A DNA stretch of 64,000 nt. It comes from Blautia_A aquisgranensis. Lineage in GTDB: Bacteria > Bacillota > Clostridia > Lachnospirales > Lachnospiraceae. A program made the position numbers and the translations under genes. The stretch lies in the NCBI RefSeq assembly GCF_040096615.1, contig NZ_JBBMEJ010000002.1, positions 248,001 through 312,000 of the forward strand, in the 5' to 3' direction. Positions 43,119 through 52,281 of this stretch are shown piece by piece. Below the pieces are notes generated by a model, which had not been told where the DNA came from, ran no database searches, and saw only the letters and a list, made by a program, of their open reading frames with translations. Numbering within the stretch: the stretch's first letter is position 1; every line of letters starts with the position of its first letter.

Positions 43119-44136
43119 TATAGACATCAGCATTGTTATTCCGGTATATCATGTCCCGGAAGAACTTTTGCTTCGCTGCCTGCAAAGTATAAAGAGCATC
43201 CGGGGACTTTCCCGGGAAGTGCTCCTGGTAGCAGATGGAGAGGATCAGACTGTCTGTTCAGGTCCGGCAGTCCGAAAATTCGCAGAAGAAGCGGATTTTC
43301 CGGTCTTTTTTCATGTGAAAAAACATGAAGGAGTTTCTGCTGCACGAAATTATGGGATCAGTCATTCATGTGGAACATGGATTTTTTTTATGGACGCAGA
43401 TGATTACATCTGTGGGGATGCCTTCGAAAAAATTGCTCCCGGATTAAAAGGAGAAGAAATGGATCTGGTCATTATGGACTATTCCATGATGACCGGAAAT
43501 GAATGCAGCCGTCATTACTACAAAAAAGAAATGGATTTTATCAATCTGGACAGCTTTCAGAGAGATATTCTGAAACCGCAGTCAGGAGCAGGATTTGTAT
43601 GGTCAAAGCTTTACAGAAGAGAATGGCTCAGCAGATCAGGAGTCTGCTTTGATACAGAGCTGTCAGCGGCAGAAGATGCAGAGTTTGTTCTGAAACTGGC
43701 ATTAAAAAAACCGAAAGTTTTTAATGTGCCTTATAACAGCTACTACTACTGCTACAATCCACAGTCGGCAGTTCACAGTTTCCGACAGGATTACGCCGAC
43801 CGCTATATCAATGGAATGCAAAAAATCAGAGATGATCTGAAAAGAGAGAATGCTATGACACAGCTGCAGGATGAGTATGACAGCTGTGTTTTGTATCATC
43901 TCCTTTTAATTGCGGTAAATTTTTCGTTTCATCCGGAGAATCCTTCTAAGGGAAAGAAGCGTATACACAATTTTCAGAAGATTACCCGACAGAAGATATT
44001 TAAAGAAGCGTTGAAAAATATCCATCTCGAGAATTTTTCAATGACAAGAAAGGTAACTCTGGTCTGTATCCGGCTTCATTTATACAGAGTCGTAGAAATG
44101 ATCGCGAAGATCAGGCACAGACAGCGTGAAACATGA
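43102..44136 (+). CDS. Family 2 glycosyltransferase
   Basis: 344 residues. GT-A fold signs are ISIVIPVYHVPEELLLRCLQ, then AARNYGISHSCGTWIFFMDADDYI (the DAD metal motif) and the ED region AAEDAEFVLK. No membrane segment is seen, so it works at the inner face of the membrane. The start follows AGGAGAGAAGT inside the preceding gene. Sugar donor and acceptor are unknown. Confidence 0.9.
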   Translation: MVQVSDIDISIVIPVYHVPEELLLRCLQSIKSIRGLSREVLLVADGEDQTVCSGPAVRKFAEEADFPVFFHVKKHEGVSAARNYGISHSCGTWIFFMDADDYICGDAFEKIAPGLKGEEMDLVIMDYSMMTGNECSRHYYKKEMDFINLDSFQRDILKPQSGAGFVWSKLYRREWLSRSGVCFDTELSAAEDAEFVLKLALKKPKVFNVPYNSYYYCYNPQSAVHSFRQDYADRYINGMQKIRDDLKRENAMTQLQDEYDSCVLYHLLLIAVNFSFHPENPSKGKKRIHNFQKITRQKIFKEALKNIHLENFSMTRKVTLVCIRLHLYRVVEMIAKIRHRQRET

Positions 44137-44148
44137 GGAGACAGAAAT

Positions 44149-45258
44149 ATGCATAAGATACTGGTATTTGGAATGACAGAAAACCCCGGAGGAGTGGAGA
44201 GTTTTCTGTATAACTATATATCTGAGATAGATCCGGGGGAGTTCCAGTTCGATTTTTTGTGTAATTCTTACGAAAAAATAGCATATGAGGATAAGCTTGC
44301 AGAGAGAGGCTGCAAGATGATTCATTTCATAGCCAGAAGTAAAAATTACAAAAAATACAAGCAGGAAATTCAGACATTTTTCAGCAAACACGGAAAAGAA
44401 TACGAGTGCATATGGGTTAACGTATGCAGTCTGGCTAATATTGATTATCTGAAATATGCCAAAAAATACGGAATTCCCAAAAGAATCATTCACAGCCATA
44501 ATTCAAAAAATATGGATTCCTGGTTACGGGGAGAACTGCATCAGCTGAATCGTTTTGTGATCCAGAAATATGCTACAGATTTCTGGGCCTGCTCAGAAGC
44601 AGCAGTCAGCTGGTTTTACAGGGATTCTTTGAAGGATAAAGCGAAGGTCATTCATAATGCAATCTCAACAGAGCGGATGGCCTATGATCCTGAAAAAAGT
44701 CTGCAGCTGAGAGAAAAACTGGGACTTCAGGATGCATATATTATGGGAAATGTTGGAAGACTGCATTTCCAGAAAAATCAGGAATTTTTACTGAAAATTT
44801 TTGCACAGGCAGTAAAAAAGATGCCGGAAGCCCGTCTTGTACTTGTGGGACAGGGTGAAGATGAGGAGAAACTGAAAAAACTTGCAGCAGAGCTTGGAAT
44901 AGAGAAATATATATACTGGGCAGGGGTGCAGAAGGATATTTGCCAGTGGCTCAGTGCATTTGATCTTTTTGTCTTTCCGTCAAGATTTGAGGGCGCACCG
45001 ATTGCAGCACTGGAGGCGCAGGCGAACGGGCTTCCTATACTTACATCCGAGCAGGCTGTACCGGAAGCATGTGTACTTAACGGAAACTGCAGACGTCTTT
45101 CTCTGGAAGAACCCATGGAAAAATGGGTAGATGAACTTCTTAAAATGGCAGAGAATGCCAAAAGAGAAGAACAGGCAGTTATACAACAGAACTTTGTAGA
45201 CGGTGGATATGATATTCATACGGAGGTAAAGAAAATTGAAAAACTTCTGTGTTGTTGA
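44149..45258 (+). CDS. Family 1/4 glycosyltransferase
   Basis: 369 residues. GT-B fold: the N-terminal half begins HKILVFGMTENPGGVESFLY, and the C-terminal half has NVGRLHFQKNQEFLLKIF, VGQGEDEEKL and the donor-site FVFPSRFEGAPIAALEAQ (the E-x7-E-type motif). It adds a sugar from an activated nucleotide donor. The next gene's TTG start lies 23 nt before its stop. Confidence 0.92.
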   Translation: MHKILVFGMTENPGGVESFLYNYISEIDPGEFQFDFLCNSYEKIAYEDKLAERGCKMIHFIARSKNYKKYKQEIQTFFSKHGKEYECIWVNVCSLANIDYLKYAKKYGIPKRIIHSHNSKNMDSWLRGELHQLNRFVIQKYATDFWACSEAAVSWFYRDSLKDKAKVIHNAISTERMAYDPEKSLQLREKLGLQDAYIMGNVGRLHFQKNQEFLLKIFAQAVKKMPEARLVLVGQGEDEEKLKKLAAELGIEKYIYWAGVQKDICQWLSAFDLFVFPSRFEGAPIAALEAQANGLPILTSEQAVPEACVLNGNCRRLSLEEPMEKWVDELLKMAENAKREEQAVIQQNFVDGGYDIHTEVKKIEKLLCC

Positions 45259-46273
45259 GAAAAACAGCCGGGAAAATCATGCTGGTTCCAAGGCCAGAAA
45301 TGATGTGGCAGAAATTCTGGAAAACTGTGGATATATACCGGTCTGCGTACATCACAGTGAAGAAAAAGGAACGCTGGATAAAATAAAAATGTCAGCAGTA
45401 ACCATAAGTGACTGGCAGCGTGTCAGCAAAACAGCAGGCAGCGGAAACCGGATTATCATACAGTATCCTCTGGCCATGTATCCCAAGGTAAGCCAGCTGG
45501 CAGTTCCTTTTGTACAGAAAATGAAAAAAAAGAATACAAGGATCATTCTTCTGATTCATGACCTGGAAAGTCTTCGAGGACTTGTTTTTGCTTCCGAAAG
45601 AAAATTTCTGGAGCTTGCGGATGAGGTGATCGTTCACAATGAAAAGATGAAACAGTACCTTCTGGAAAAAGGATATCATTTTCAGAAGATACATATACTG
45701 GGACTGTTTGATTACCTGATACCGGGATTTAAACCGGCAGGGGACAGGAATCGTCGTGAAATTGCGATCGCCGGAAATCTGAAACCGGAGAAATGCGGAT
45801 TTTTAAATGATCTGAAAAAAATCCCGGGAGACCTGGAATATCATCTGTATGGTCCAAACTACCAGGAAACAGAAAAAAATCCACAGGTGATCTATGAAGG
45901 ACAGTATGCACCGGAACAGCTTCCCTCCGTATTAAAAGAAGGATGGGGCCTTGTCTGGGACGGCGGCAGTATTTATGAATGTGAGGGTACTTTCGGAGGA
46001 TATCTGAAATTTAATAATCCCCATAAAGCATCATTGTATCTGGCAAGCGGAATGCCTGTGATCGTATGGAATCAGGCAGCGATCGCGCCGTGGATACAGG
46101 AACAGAATCTGGGTATCACAGTAAGAAGCCTGGAAGAAATCCCGGATATCATAAATAGGATGACAGATAAGGAATATAAAGAGATGCTGGATAATGTTCA
46201 GAAAAAAGGACAGCAGCTCAGAGAGGGAAGCTCCCTGAAGAAAATAACAGATGAGATAGAGAGCAATGAATGA
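45236..46273 (+). CDS. Glycosyltransferase of the galactofuranosyltransferase-like group
   Basis: 345 residues from a TTG start at 45236 with a strong CGGAGGTAA site 8 nt upstream, inside the end of the preceding gene. Features include SENHAGSKARND-like beginning (ENHAGSKARNDVAEIL), LLIHDLESLRG, GLFDYLIPG, GLVWDG, YLKFNNPHKASLYLASGMPV and VIVWNQAAIAPW. These match the beta-1,6-galactofuranosyltransferase-like family (WbbI-type). It overlaps the next gene by 8 nt. Confidence 0.82.
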   Translation: MKNFCVVEKNSRENHAGSKARNDVAEILENCGYIPVCVHHSEEKGTLDKIKMSAVTISDWQRVSKTAGSGNRIIIQYPLAMYPKVSQLAVPFVQKMKKKNTRIILLIHDLESLRGLVFASERKFLELADEVIVHNEKMKQYLLEKGYHFQKIHILGLFDYLIPGFKPAGDRNRREIAIAGNLKPEKCGFLNDLKKIPGDLEYHLYGPNYQETEKNPQVIYEGQYAPEQLPSVLKEGWGLVWDGGSIYECEGTFGGYLKFNNPHKASLYLASGMPVIVWNQAAIAPWIQEQNLGITVRSLEEIPDIINRMTDKEYKEMLDNVQKKGQQLREGSSLKKITDEIESNE

Positions 46274-47507
46274 TAACAGAATAAAATTAAGAAAGAAAGT
46301 ATTTTTCGCAGGACTTTTTCTGTATTGTGTTCCGACAATTCTGCAGACTACATTACTGGTAGAAACCTCGTACTGGAATGATCTGTTTGTTTATCTGCGT
46401 TATCTTGCTTTTTATTTCGGGCTTATCCTGATTGTGGATGAACATGTTACATGGAATAAACGAAAGAGATTTCCACTGGAACTTGTGAATGTCAGAAAGA
46501 GCGTATGGTGTCTGGCGATTCTGGCTGTGACCGGAATCAGTGCACTTATTTCCGGAGACCGCTCTTTTCTTGCCTGTGTCGTTTTTACAATGGCTGCAGA
46601 AAATATAGATCTGGATCAGATCGTAAAAACCATATTTTTTATGATCTCCACAGTATTGCTTATAATTACGGGACTGAGCGGATATGGAACTATTGAAGAT
46701 ATGATGTTTAAGAGACAGGATGTTCTTACACGTCATGCGCTTGGTTTTGATTACCCCAGTACGGTGATGTCATATCTGTTCTTTGCAGTTGTGTTGTACT
46801 GCTGGATCACGGAAATGAAACTTACGCTTATTGAGGTGATAACGATCGAACTTCTGAATCTGATTCTTTTTAAACTTACGGATTCCAGATTCGGATTTTT
46901 GCTCATAGCAGTATTGGTTGCAGGTGTTTATCTCTGGGGACTGGTACAGAAAAACTTCATAGTAGAAGATATCTTTAAAAACAGAAGAGTGAGATTTATC
47001 ACGGACTATGCCGGTGTTCTTCTTTCTGTTGTGACATTGATAATGTGTATTATTTATCCAACCGGACTTGGAAAACTTTTTGACCGGTTTCTCAGCAAAC
47101 GAATTCAGTATATGGTAGCTGGTTTTCGGAATTACGGAGTCCATTTGTTTGGAAAGCATATAGACTGGATTGGCTTTGGAGGATCTGATAACACAGACAG
47201 TCTGTTGAAAAGTTATAATTTTGTAGATAATTCCTATGCCAAAATCCTTCTGGATCAGGGACTTCTGATATTTATTCTGGTGCTTGTCATATTGATTATT
47301 ATGAACAAAATAATTCGAAAACAGTACCATGACGGAAGAATTGTACTGGTTTTATTTGTACTGCTATATTCCTTTGTGGAACCACGCCTGTTGCATATTT
47401 ATGTAAATCCGTTTCTGTTTGCGGCGGCACCGTTTATCAGAGGAACTTTTCTTGAAGAGAAAGATGGAAAGTTTACGGAATGGTACAAGATGATAAATAA
47501 GGAATAA
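46266..47507 (+). CDS. Polysaccharide polymerase-like membrane protein 1
   Basis: 413 residues with about 10-11 membrane segments and a large outer loop near residues 275-320 (RFLSKRIQYMVAGFRNYGVHLFGKHIDW, then NSYAKILLDQG). This is Wzy-like: low identity but typical topology. It shares the RIQ...YG..LFG...DNSY...LL..G arrangement with the proteins at 47511 and 50294. It joins or ligates repeat units outside the membrane. Confidence 0.7.
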   Translation: MNDNRIKLRKKVFFAGLFLYCVPTILQTTLLVETSYWNDLFVYLRYLAFYFGLILIVDEHVTWNKRKRFPLELVNVRKSVWCLAILAVTGISALISGDRSFLACVVFTMAAENIDLDQIVKTIFFMISTVLLIITGLSGYGTIEDMMFKRQDVLTRHALGFDYPSTVMSYLFFAVVLYCWITEMKLTLIEVITIELLNLILFKLTDSRFGFLLIAVLVAGVYLWGLVQKNFIVEDIFKNRRVRFITDYAGVLLSVVTLIMCIIYPTGLGKLFDRFLSKRIQYMVAGFRNYGVHLFGKHIDWIGFGGSDNTDSLLKSYNFVDNSYAKILLDQGLLIFILVLVILIIMNKIIRKQYHDGRIVLVLFVLLYSFVEPRLLHIYVNPFLFAAAPFIRGTFLEEKDGKFTEWYKMINKE

Positions 47508-47510
47508 AAG

Positions 47511-48710
47511 ATGCTAGGTCAGAAAATTCAGAAGACGATAACAAATATATACTGCAAAGCAGATAACAACAAACAGAATATTTTCGAAAATCTGTATCTG
47601 ATTTATTTTGGTTTGATCACGATGATGGCTTTTAAAGATACGACAATGTTTTCTTTCGGATGGAGCGATACACAGCTGGATCTGGTACTGATTTTCGGGA
47701 TACTGGTCGTATTTGCAAAAATTGCATGTGGCCGGTCCTGGAAATTATATGAGATTCTGATTGCAGGAATTGCAGCCGGAGTGCTGATCCTCTGCTGGCA
47801 TCATTATATGAGAAGATATATACTGGATCTGGTGGTTCTGATCATTGGAGCCAGAGATGTAGATGAGGACAAGCTGGTCAGAGTATTTTTGTGGGTATCA
47901 ACAGGATGCCTGATTATTACAATGATTGCAGCGCTGACAGGACAGATTGAAAATCTGATCTATATCCAGAAACAACGGGGAAATATTGCAAGAATATCTT
48001 TTGGAAGTATTTATCCTACGGATTTTTCAGCACATGTATTTTTTACGGCTGCCTGTTATCTGTGGCTGCGAATCCGAAAGATCCGGTACAGAGATCTTGC
48101 ACTTGTAGCAGGACTTGGAATATTCTGTCTGTATTTCTGCGGAGCAAGAACCAGTGCAACAGGACTTTGGATTTTTGCATTGTTCTTCCTGCTGAAGAAA
48201 AAAGAAATTCTTAAAGAAAACAAAAAAATACAGAGTATAATGTGTTTTGTTATGCCGTTGTGCAGCGTCAGTTCCATACTGCTGGCGCTGTTTTACAGGC
48301 CGGAATGTGGCTGGATGAGATGGATCAATAAAATATTGACTAACAGATTTTCGCAGGGACATAAAGGCTTTGAACGTTATTCAATTCCGCTGCTGGGACA
48401 GGAAGTGCTCATGAACGGATATGGAGGAGCTGTTCATCAGAAAGAAGGAGTGGAATATTTCTTTCTGGACTGTTCTTATATTAACATACTTTTTCAGTAC
48501 GGTATTCTGGTACTGGGAATACTTATAATCTTATCTGTCTGGATTTTGTTCCGGCTGATGAAAGCGGGAATGTCTGAGCGGATGTTTATACTTGCAGTAG
48601 TTTTTCTGTGCTGCATTATGGAACAGCATCTGCTTGAAATTTCATATCATCCGTTCTGGCTGCTTACACTGGCGGGGATTGCTTCAACTGATAAAAAAAC
48701 ATATTTATAA
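47511..48710 (+). CDS. Polysaccharide polymerase-like membrane protein 2
   Basis: 399 residues with about 10 membrane segments. The outer loop near residues 275-320 reads RFSQGHKGFERYSIPLLGQEV and then LDCSYINILFQYG, matching the loop of the first polymerase-like protein. The start follows AAGGAATAAAAG, 4 nt after the preceding stop. Function as Wzy polymerase or O-antigen-ligase-type protein is inferred. Confidence 0.7.
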   Translation: MLGQKIQKTITNIYCKADNNKQNIFENLYLIYFGLITMMAFKDTTMFSFGWSDTQLDLVLIFGILVVFAKIACGRSWKLYEILIAGIAAGVLILCWHHYMRRYILDLVVLIIGARDVDEDKLVRVFLWVSTGCLIITMIAALTGQIENLIYIQKQRGNIARISFGSIYPTDFSAHVFFTAACYLWLRIRKIRYRDLALVAGLGIFCLYFCGARTSATGLWIFALFFLLKKKEILKENKKIQSIMCFVMPLCSVSSILLALFYRPECGWMRWINKILTNRFSQGHKGFERYSIPLLGQEVLMNGYGGAVHQKEGVEYFFLDCSYINILFQYGILVLGILIILSVWILFRLMKAGMSERMFILAVVFLCCIMEQHLLEISYHPFWLLTLAGIASTDKKTYL

Positions 48711-48764
48711 GGGAAAAGGATTTATGGGAGAAAAATCATATAAAGGAAAAAAGAGGAACAGATA

Positions 48765-50237
48765 GTGAAAAAAAATGAAAACAGGTCTGTGACATACAAT
48801 TTTATAATGAATGTAATTCTTACAGGAAGTAATATCCTGTTTCCGCTTATTACATATCCATATGCTTCCAGAATCCTGAAACCGTATGGAATGGGAATGG
48901 TAAGCTTTGCGAATGCGGTAATTACGTACTTTACCATGTTTGCACAGCTTGGTATCCCTACCTATGGAATACGTGTATGTGCGAAAGTAAGAGATGATAA
49001 AGAAAAACTGAGCCGTACAGTTCAGGAAATTCTGATCATTAATATGATCACCTGTTTCCTGTCATATGCGGCATTTTTTGCGGCAGTATTTTTTAATGCA
49101 AAACTCCGGCAGGAAAAAACATTATTTCTTGTCATGGGTATTCTGATATTTTTCAATACACTTGGTGTGGAGTGGCTGTATAAGGGGCTGGAACAGTATA
49201 CCTATATTACAGTTCGTTCCATTATTTTTAAATTTATTGCCTTTTTATGTATTTTTATATTTATACATAACAGTGATGATTATGTGATCTATGGTTTCCT
49301 TACAGTTCTTGCACTGGTCGGCTCCAATGCCATGAACTTTATTAATCTTCACAAAATGATTTCGACTCATCCTGTAGGAGACTATCATTTCCGGCAGCAT
49401 CTGAAACCGATTTTTATATTTTTCGGAATGTCAGTTGCAACAACGATCTATACCAATATGGACAGTGTAATGCTTGGATTTATCAAGGGCGCAGAAGAGA
49501 ATGGATGTTATGATGCTGCTGTAAAGATCAAGAACATTCTTGTCAGTGTAGTAACATCGCTGGGAACGGTATTACTTCCGAGAGTTTCTTATCACTGGGA
49601 AAAGGGAAACAGGGAAGAATTCTGGAAACTGGCAAAAAAAGCTGCAGCTTTTGAAATCATAGCCGGAGGTTCGCTTGCTCTGTTTTTTATAATTTTTGCA
49701 CAGCCAACCATTTATCTGGTATCCGGAAAACTTTTTGAAAGAGCAATTGTTCCAATGGAGATCATTATGCCGACTCTGCTGTTGATCGGACTCAGCAATA
49801 TTACGGGAATACAGATTCTGATTCCTATGGGGAAAGAGAAATATGTACTGTATTCAGAAATTGCAGGAGCAACAGTGAACCTTATCATTAATGGAATCCT
49901 GATCCCGAGACTTGGGGCTTCCGGAGCTGCCATTGGTACGGTATCGGCGGAACTTGTGGTTCTGATGTATCAGATGTGGGTTTTACGGAAGGATCTGGGA
50001 AAACTTTTCGGAGGTGTTCAGATCTGGAAGATTATAATAGCGGTTGTTTTATCGGCAATAGCTGCAACAGCAGTTCGAAGAAGCAGTCTTTCTACATTCT
50101 TTATGCTGCTTTTGGGAGGAATTGTATTCTTTATGGTATATGGAATCATTCTTCTTATTCTGAAAGAATCCGTGGTATGTGAATATTTAAATACCGGAAA
50201 AGGCTATGTAAATAAAATTCTGAAAAAGAAACATTAA
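48765..50237 (+). CDS. Wzx-type polysaccharide flippase
   Basis: 490 residues from a GTG start at 48765 with AAAGAGGAACAG upstream. It has about 14 membrane segments. MATE/PST-fold features are NVILTGSNILFPLITYPYAS, then GTVLLPRVSYHWEK and GAAIGTVSAELVVLMYQ. It moves the lipid-linked repeat unit across the membrane for the polymerase(s). It is the only flippase in the cluster. Confidence 0.88.
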   Translation: MKKNENRSVTYNFIMNVILTGSNILFPLITYPYASRILKPYGMGMVSFANAVITYFTMFAQLGIPTYGIRVCAKVRDDKEKLSRTVQEILIINMITCFLSYAAFFAAVFFNAKLRQEKTLFLVMGILIFFNTLGVEWLYKGLEQYTYITVRSIIFKFIAFLCIFIFIHNSDDYVIYGFLTVLALVGSNAMNFINLHKMISTHPVGDYHFRQHLKPIFIFFGMSVATTIYTNMDSVMLGFIKGAEENGCYDAAVKIKNILVSVVTSLGTVLLPRVSYHWEKGNREEFWKLAKKAAAFEIIAGGSLALFFIIFAQPTIYLVSGKLFERAIVPMEIIMPTLLLIGLSNITGIQILIPMGKEKYVLYSEIAGATVNLIINGILIPRLGASGAAIGTVSAELVVLMYQMWVLRKDLGKLFGGVQIWKIIIAVVLSAIAATAVRRSSLSTFFMLLLGGIVFFMVYGIILLILKESVVCEYLNTGKGYVNKILKKKH

Positions 50238-50293
50238 ACATAATTCGCTGCCTGGAATGCTGCAGGTGAAAAGAACGAGAAGTGAGGAAAAAA

Positions 50294-51493
50294 ATGAAAG
50301 GAAAAACACAACAGGATATTGACTGGAAAGAGATACTGTATCTTGCATGCTTATGTGTATATATTATAACTTTTACAATGGTTAGAAACGGCAGAATATT
50401 AACTTATGTTCATCCGGTGAGCTGGGAGCAGTATGTTACATTTGTTCATGTGATTAATGGACTGCTTGTGGTGAAGATTATATTTGATATAGTAGAAGAG
50501 CCACGGATCATAGGGCTGATCGCACTGACGGAAGCTGTTGGTTTTATAGTATACAGACATAATTCTTCTGATATAATTCTTGCCATATTCTGGTTTTTGT
50601 GTGCCAGCAAAAATGTGCGGCCGAGAAAAATTACAGAATGTCTGTTCTGGAGTCATATTGTCGGCTTTATGATCATGACATTCCTGGGTCTGATAGATGT
50701 TGTTCCATTTGGAAGAACTGTAAAGATCGGACACAAAACAGTATCCTATGCATTTGGATTTTCACACCCTAATGTAGCAGCGGCCAAGATCTTTCAGATT
50801 GTTTTACTGTACTGGCTTTTAAGAAAAGGCAGACTGATGCTGAAGCATTATATCGGAATTATAGTTGCAATGGCAGTTGTTAAAGTAGTTACGGACTGCA
50901 GTACGGTTCTGATGCTTATGGGACTTCTGCTGGTGATTACGGTACTGTATAATTTACCTGGTGCCAGAGGATTTCTGAACAGAAACATTAACAGAGTAAG
51001 GAATGTATTTCTGACGTGCTATCTGGGAATTCTGGGAATAATGATTGGATTCTGCTGTTTTTGCAAAAATGAAAAAATATTTAAGGTGCTTGGGACATTT
51101 GGAGCACGTATTTCCCAGGCAATCAAATACTATAAATATTATGGGCTTTCGTTATGGGGACAGCCTTTGATGGATTACAAATCAAATCCGGAGGGATACA
51201 AAAAACTGGGGTTATATACATTGGATAATGGTTATATGCATTTGCTGCTTGCGTTTGGAATTGTACTGTTTCTTTACATTATCTTTTTACATGTTGGAAC
51301 AATATGGTGGATGTTCCGGAGAAGACGTCTGGATTATGTGATCGTGTATGCAATGTTCTTTAGTTATGGATTTCTTGAGACAAACGTGATCCGTACAGGT
51401 ATGAACTTTACTTTGTTTTATCTGTTTGGATTTATCTGGGAATATTATGATACAAAAATTTCCCGGAAAAATAAATCCATATTAAAAAGCTGA
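50294..51493 (+). CDS. Polysaccharide polymerase-like membrane protein 3
   Basis: 399 residues from the ATG at 50294 (GTGAGGAAA is the ribosome site; a GTG at 50282 is possible). It has about 10 membrane segments, then a loop with GTFGARISQAIKYYKYYGLSL and LYTLDNGYMHLLLAFG, as in the other two polymerase-like proteins. It is the third such protein and the last gene of the cluster; its stop is 8 nt from the convergent gene. Confidence 0.7.
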   Translation: MKGKTQQDIDWKEILYLACLCVYIITFTMVRNGRILTYVHPVSWEQYVTFVHVINGLLVVKIIFDIVEEPRIIGLIALTEAVGFIVYRHNSSDIILAIFWFLCASKNVRPRKITECLFWSHIVGFMIMTFLGLIDVVPFGRTVKIGHKTVSYAFGFSHPNVAAAKIFQIVLLYWLLRKGRLMLKHYIGIIVAMAVVKVVTDCSTVLMLMGLLLVITVLYNLPGARGFLNRNINRVRNVFLTCYLGILGIMIGFCCFCKNEKIFKVLGTFGARISQAIKYYKYYGLSLWGQPLMDYKSNPEGYKKLGLYTLDNGYMHLLLAFGIVLFLYIIFLHVGTIWWMFRRRRLDYVIVYAMFFSYGFLETNVIRTGMNFTLFYLFGFIWEYYDTKISRKNKSILKS

Positions 51494-51500
51494 GAAAGCA

Positions 51501-51767
51501 TCAATCTTCCTCAATGACCTGAATCTCCAGATAATCGAATTCAATCTGTTCAATGAAATTGTCCTGATAAAAACGGGCTTTATCATGTTTCTTAAAATCT
51601 TTCACGGTAGCGTCCAGCCAGATCGGATTGCCGAGATCCAGCTGATAGCAGATTTCCTCGAGACCGTGGAAGATTTTATGCGTTCTTGTATCATTACTGT
51701 CATCGCAGACAACTGTATCTGTGAGCATGTGATTGTCTTTCCAAATTTTTCCCCATAAACGGAACAT
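51501..51767 (-). CDS. Small conserved-looking protein (88 residues)
   Basis: 88 residues from the ATG at 51767, which has AAAAGGAGAA 7 nt upstream; the longer start is rejected. Acidic, no signal or membrane segment: MFRLWGKIWKDNHM at the start, then DTRTHKIFHGLEEICYQLDL. No family is recognised. It is cotranscribed with the DUF1413 gene 41 nt upstream on minus. Confidence 0.75.
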   Translation of the reverse strand: MFRLWGKIWKDNHMLTDTVVCDDSNDTRTHKIFHGLEEICYQLDLGNPIWLDATVKDFKKHDKARFYQDNFIEQIEFDYLEIQVIEED

Positions 51768-51808
51768 AACATTTCTCCTTTTTGAAACTGCCACAGGCGG
51801 CAGAGATA

Positions 51809-52060
51809 TTAAAGTTTTTTATAGATCTGCTGATTCTGAGGTGTTTTATTCAGTGCAAGCAGAACAGAAGAACCAGTCTCGTTTTTGGAATAAGCGAGAA
51901 CCATAGAACCTAATTTTGTACGGTTGCCCTTCTGGATCCGGTTCCATTCAAATCCTCTGAAAAGTTCTCTTACTGTGAAAACTTCTCCTAGCTCTACATC
52001 ATCGAGTGTTCTTACGACAATATCAAACAAATCCTGTAATGAAGTATTCTCATTTACCAT
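51809..52060 (-). CDS. DUF1413-family small protein
   Basis: 83 residues from the ATG at 52060, which has AAAAGGAGAA upstream on minus. The DUF1413 signature LGEVFTVRELFRGFEWNRIQ and RTKLGSMVL is clear. The family is of unknown function and occasionally resembles toxin-antitoxin-type small proteins. It is first of a two-gene minus operon with a promoter that carries a perfect palindrome. Confidence 0.85.
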   Translation of the reverse strand: MVNENTSLQDLFDIVVRTLDDVELGEVFTVRELFRGFEWNRIQKGNRTKLGSMVLAYSKNETGSSVLLALNKTPQNQQIYKKL

Positions 52061-52113
52061 ACGTATTCTCCTTTTTCGATTAATTGCACTCATCTGCTGC
52101 GGTTCGTAATCAC

Positions 52114-52142
52114 ATTATAGCTACTAGCTATATGCTTGTCAA
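52114..52142 (-). promoter_or_regulatory. Promoter of the DUF1413 operon with embedded palindrome
   Basis: On minus, TTGACA (plus 52137-52142) and TATAAT (plus 52114-52119) are separated by 17 nt. A 15-bp perfect palindrome ATAGCTACTAGCTAT at 52117-52131 fills the spacer and overlaps the -10, a position suited to repression. Confidence 0.7.
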
Positions 52143-52205
52143 TATAAAAAATCAGAAAATTTTTCTCTTGTACAGGAAACAGTGCATTTAACAGGCGCGC
52201 TTTTG

Positions 52206-52234
52206 TTGACTAATGTGTAAAAATCCTCTATAAT
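52206..52234 (+). promoter_or_regulatory. Promoter of the hydratase gene
   Basis: TTGACT at 52206-52211 and TATAAT at 52229-52234 are separated by 17 nt. Confidence 0.8.
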
Positions 52235-52281
52235 AAACCCAATTATGAAAAAATGAATCATTACAGATTGGAGGAACCGAA

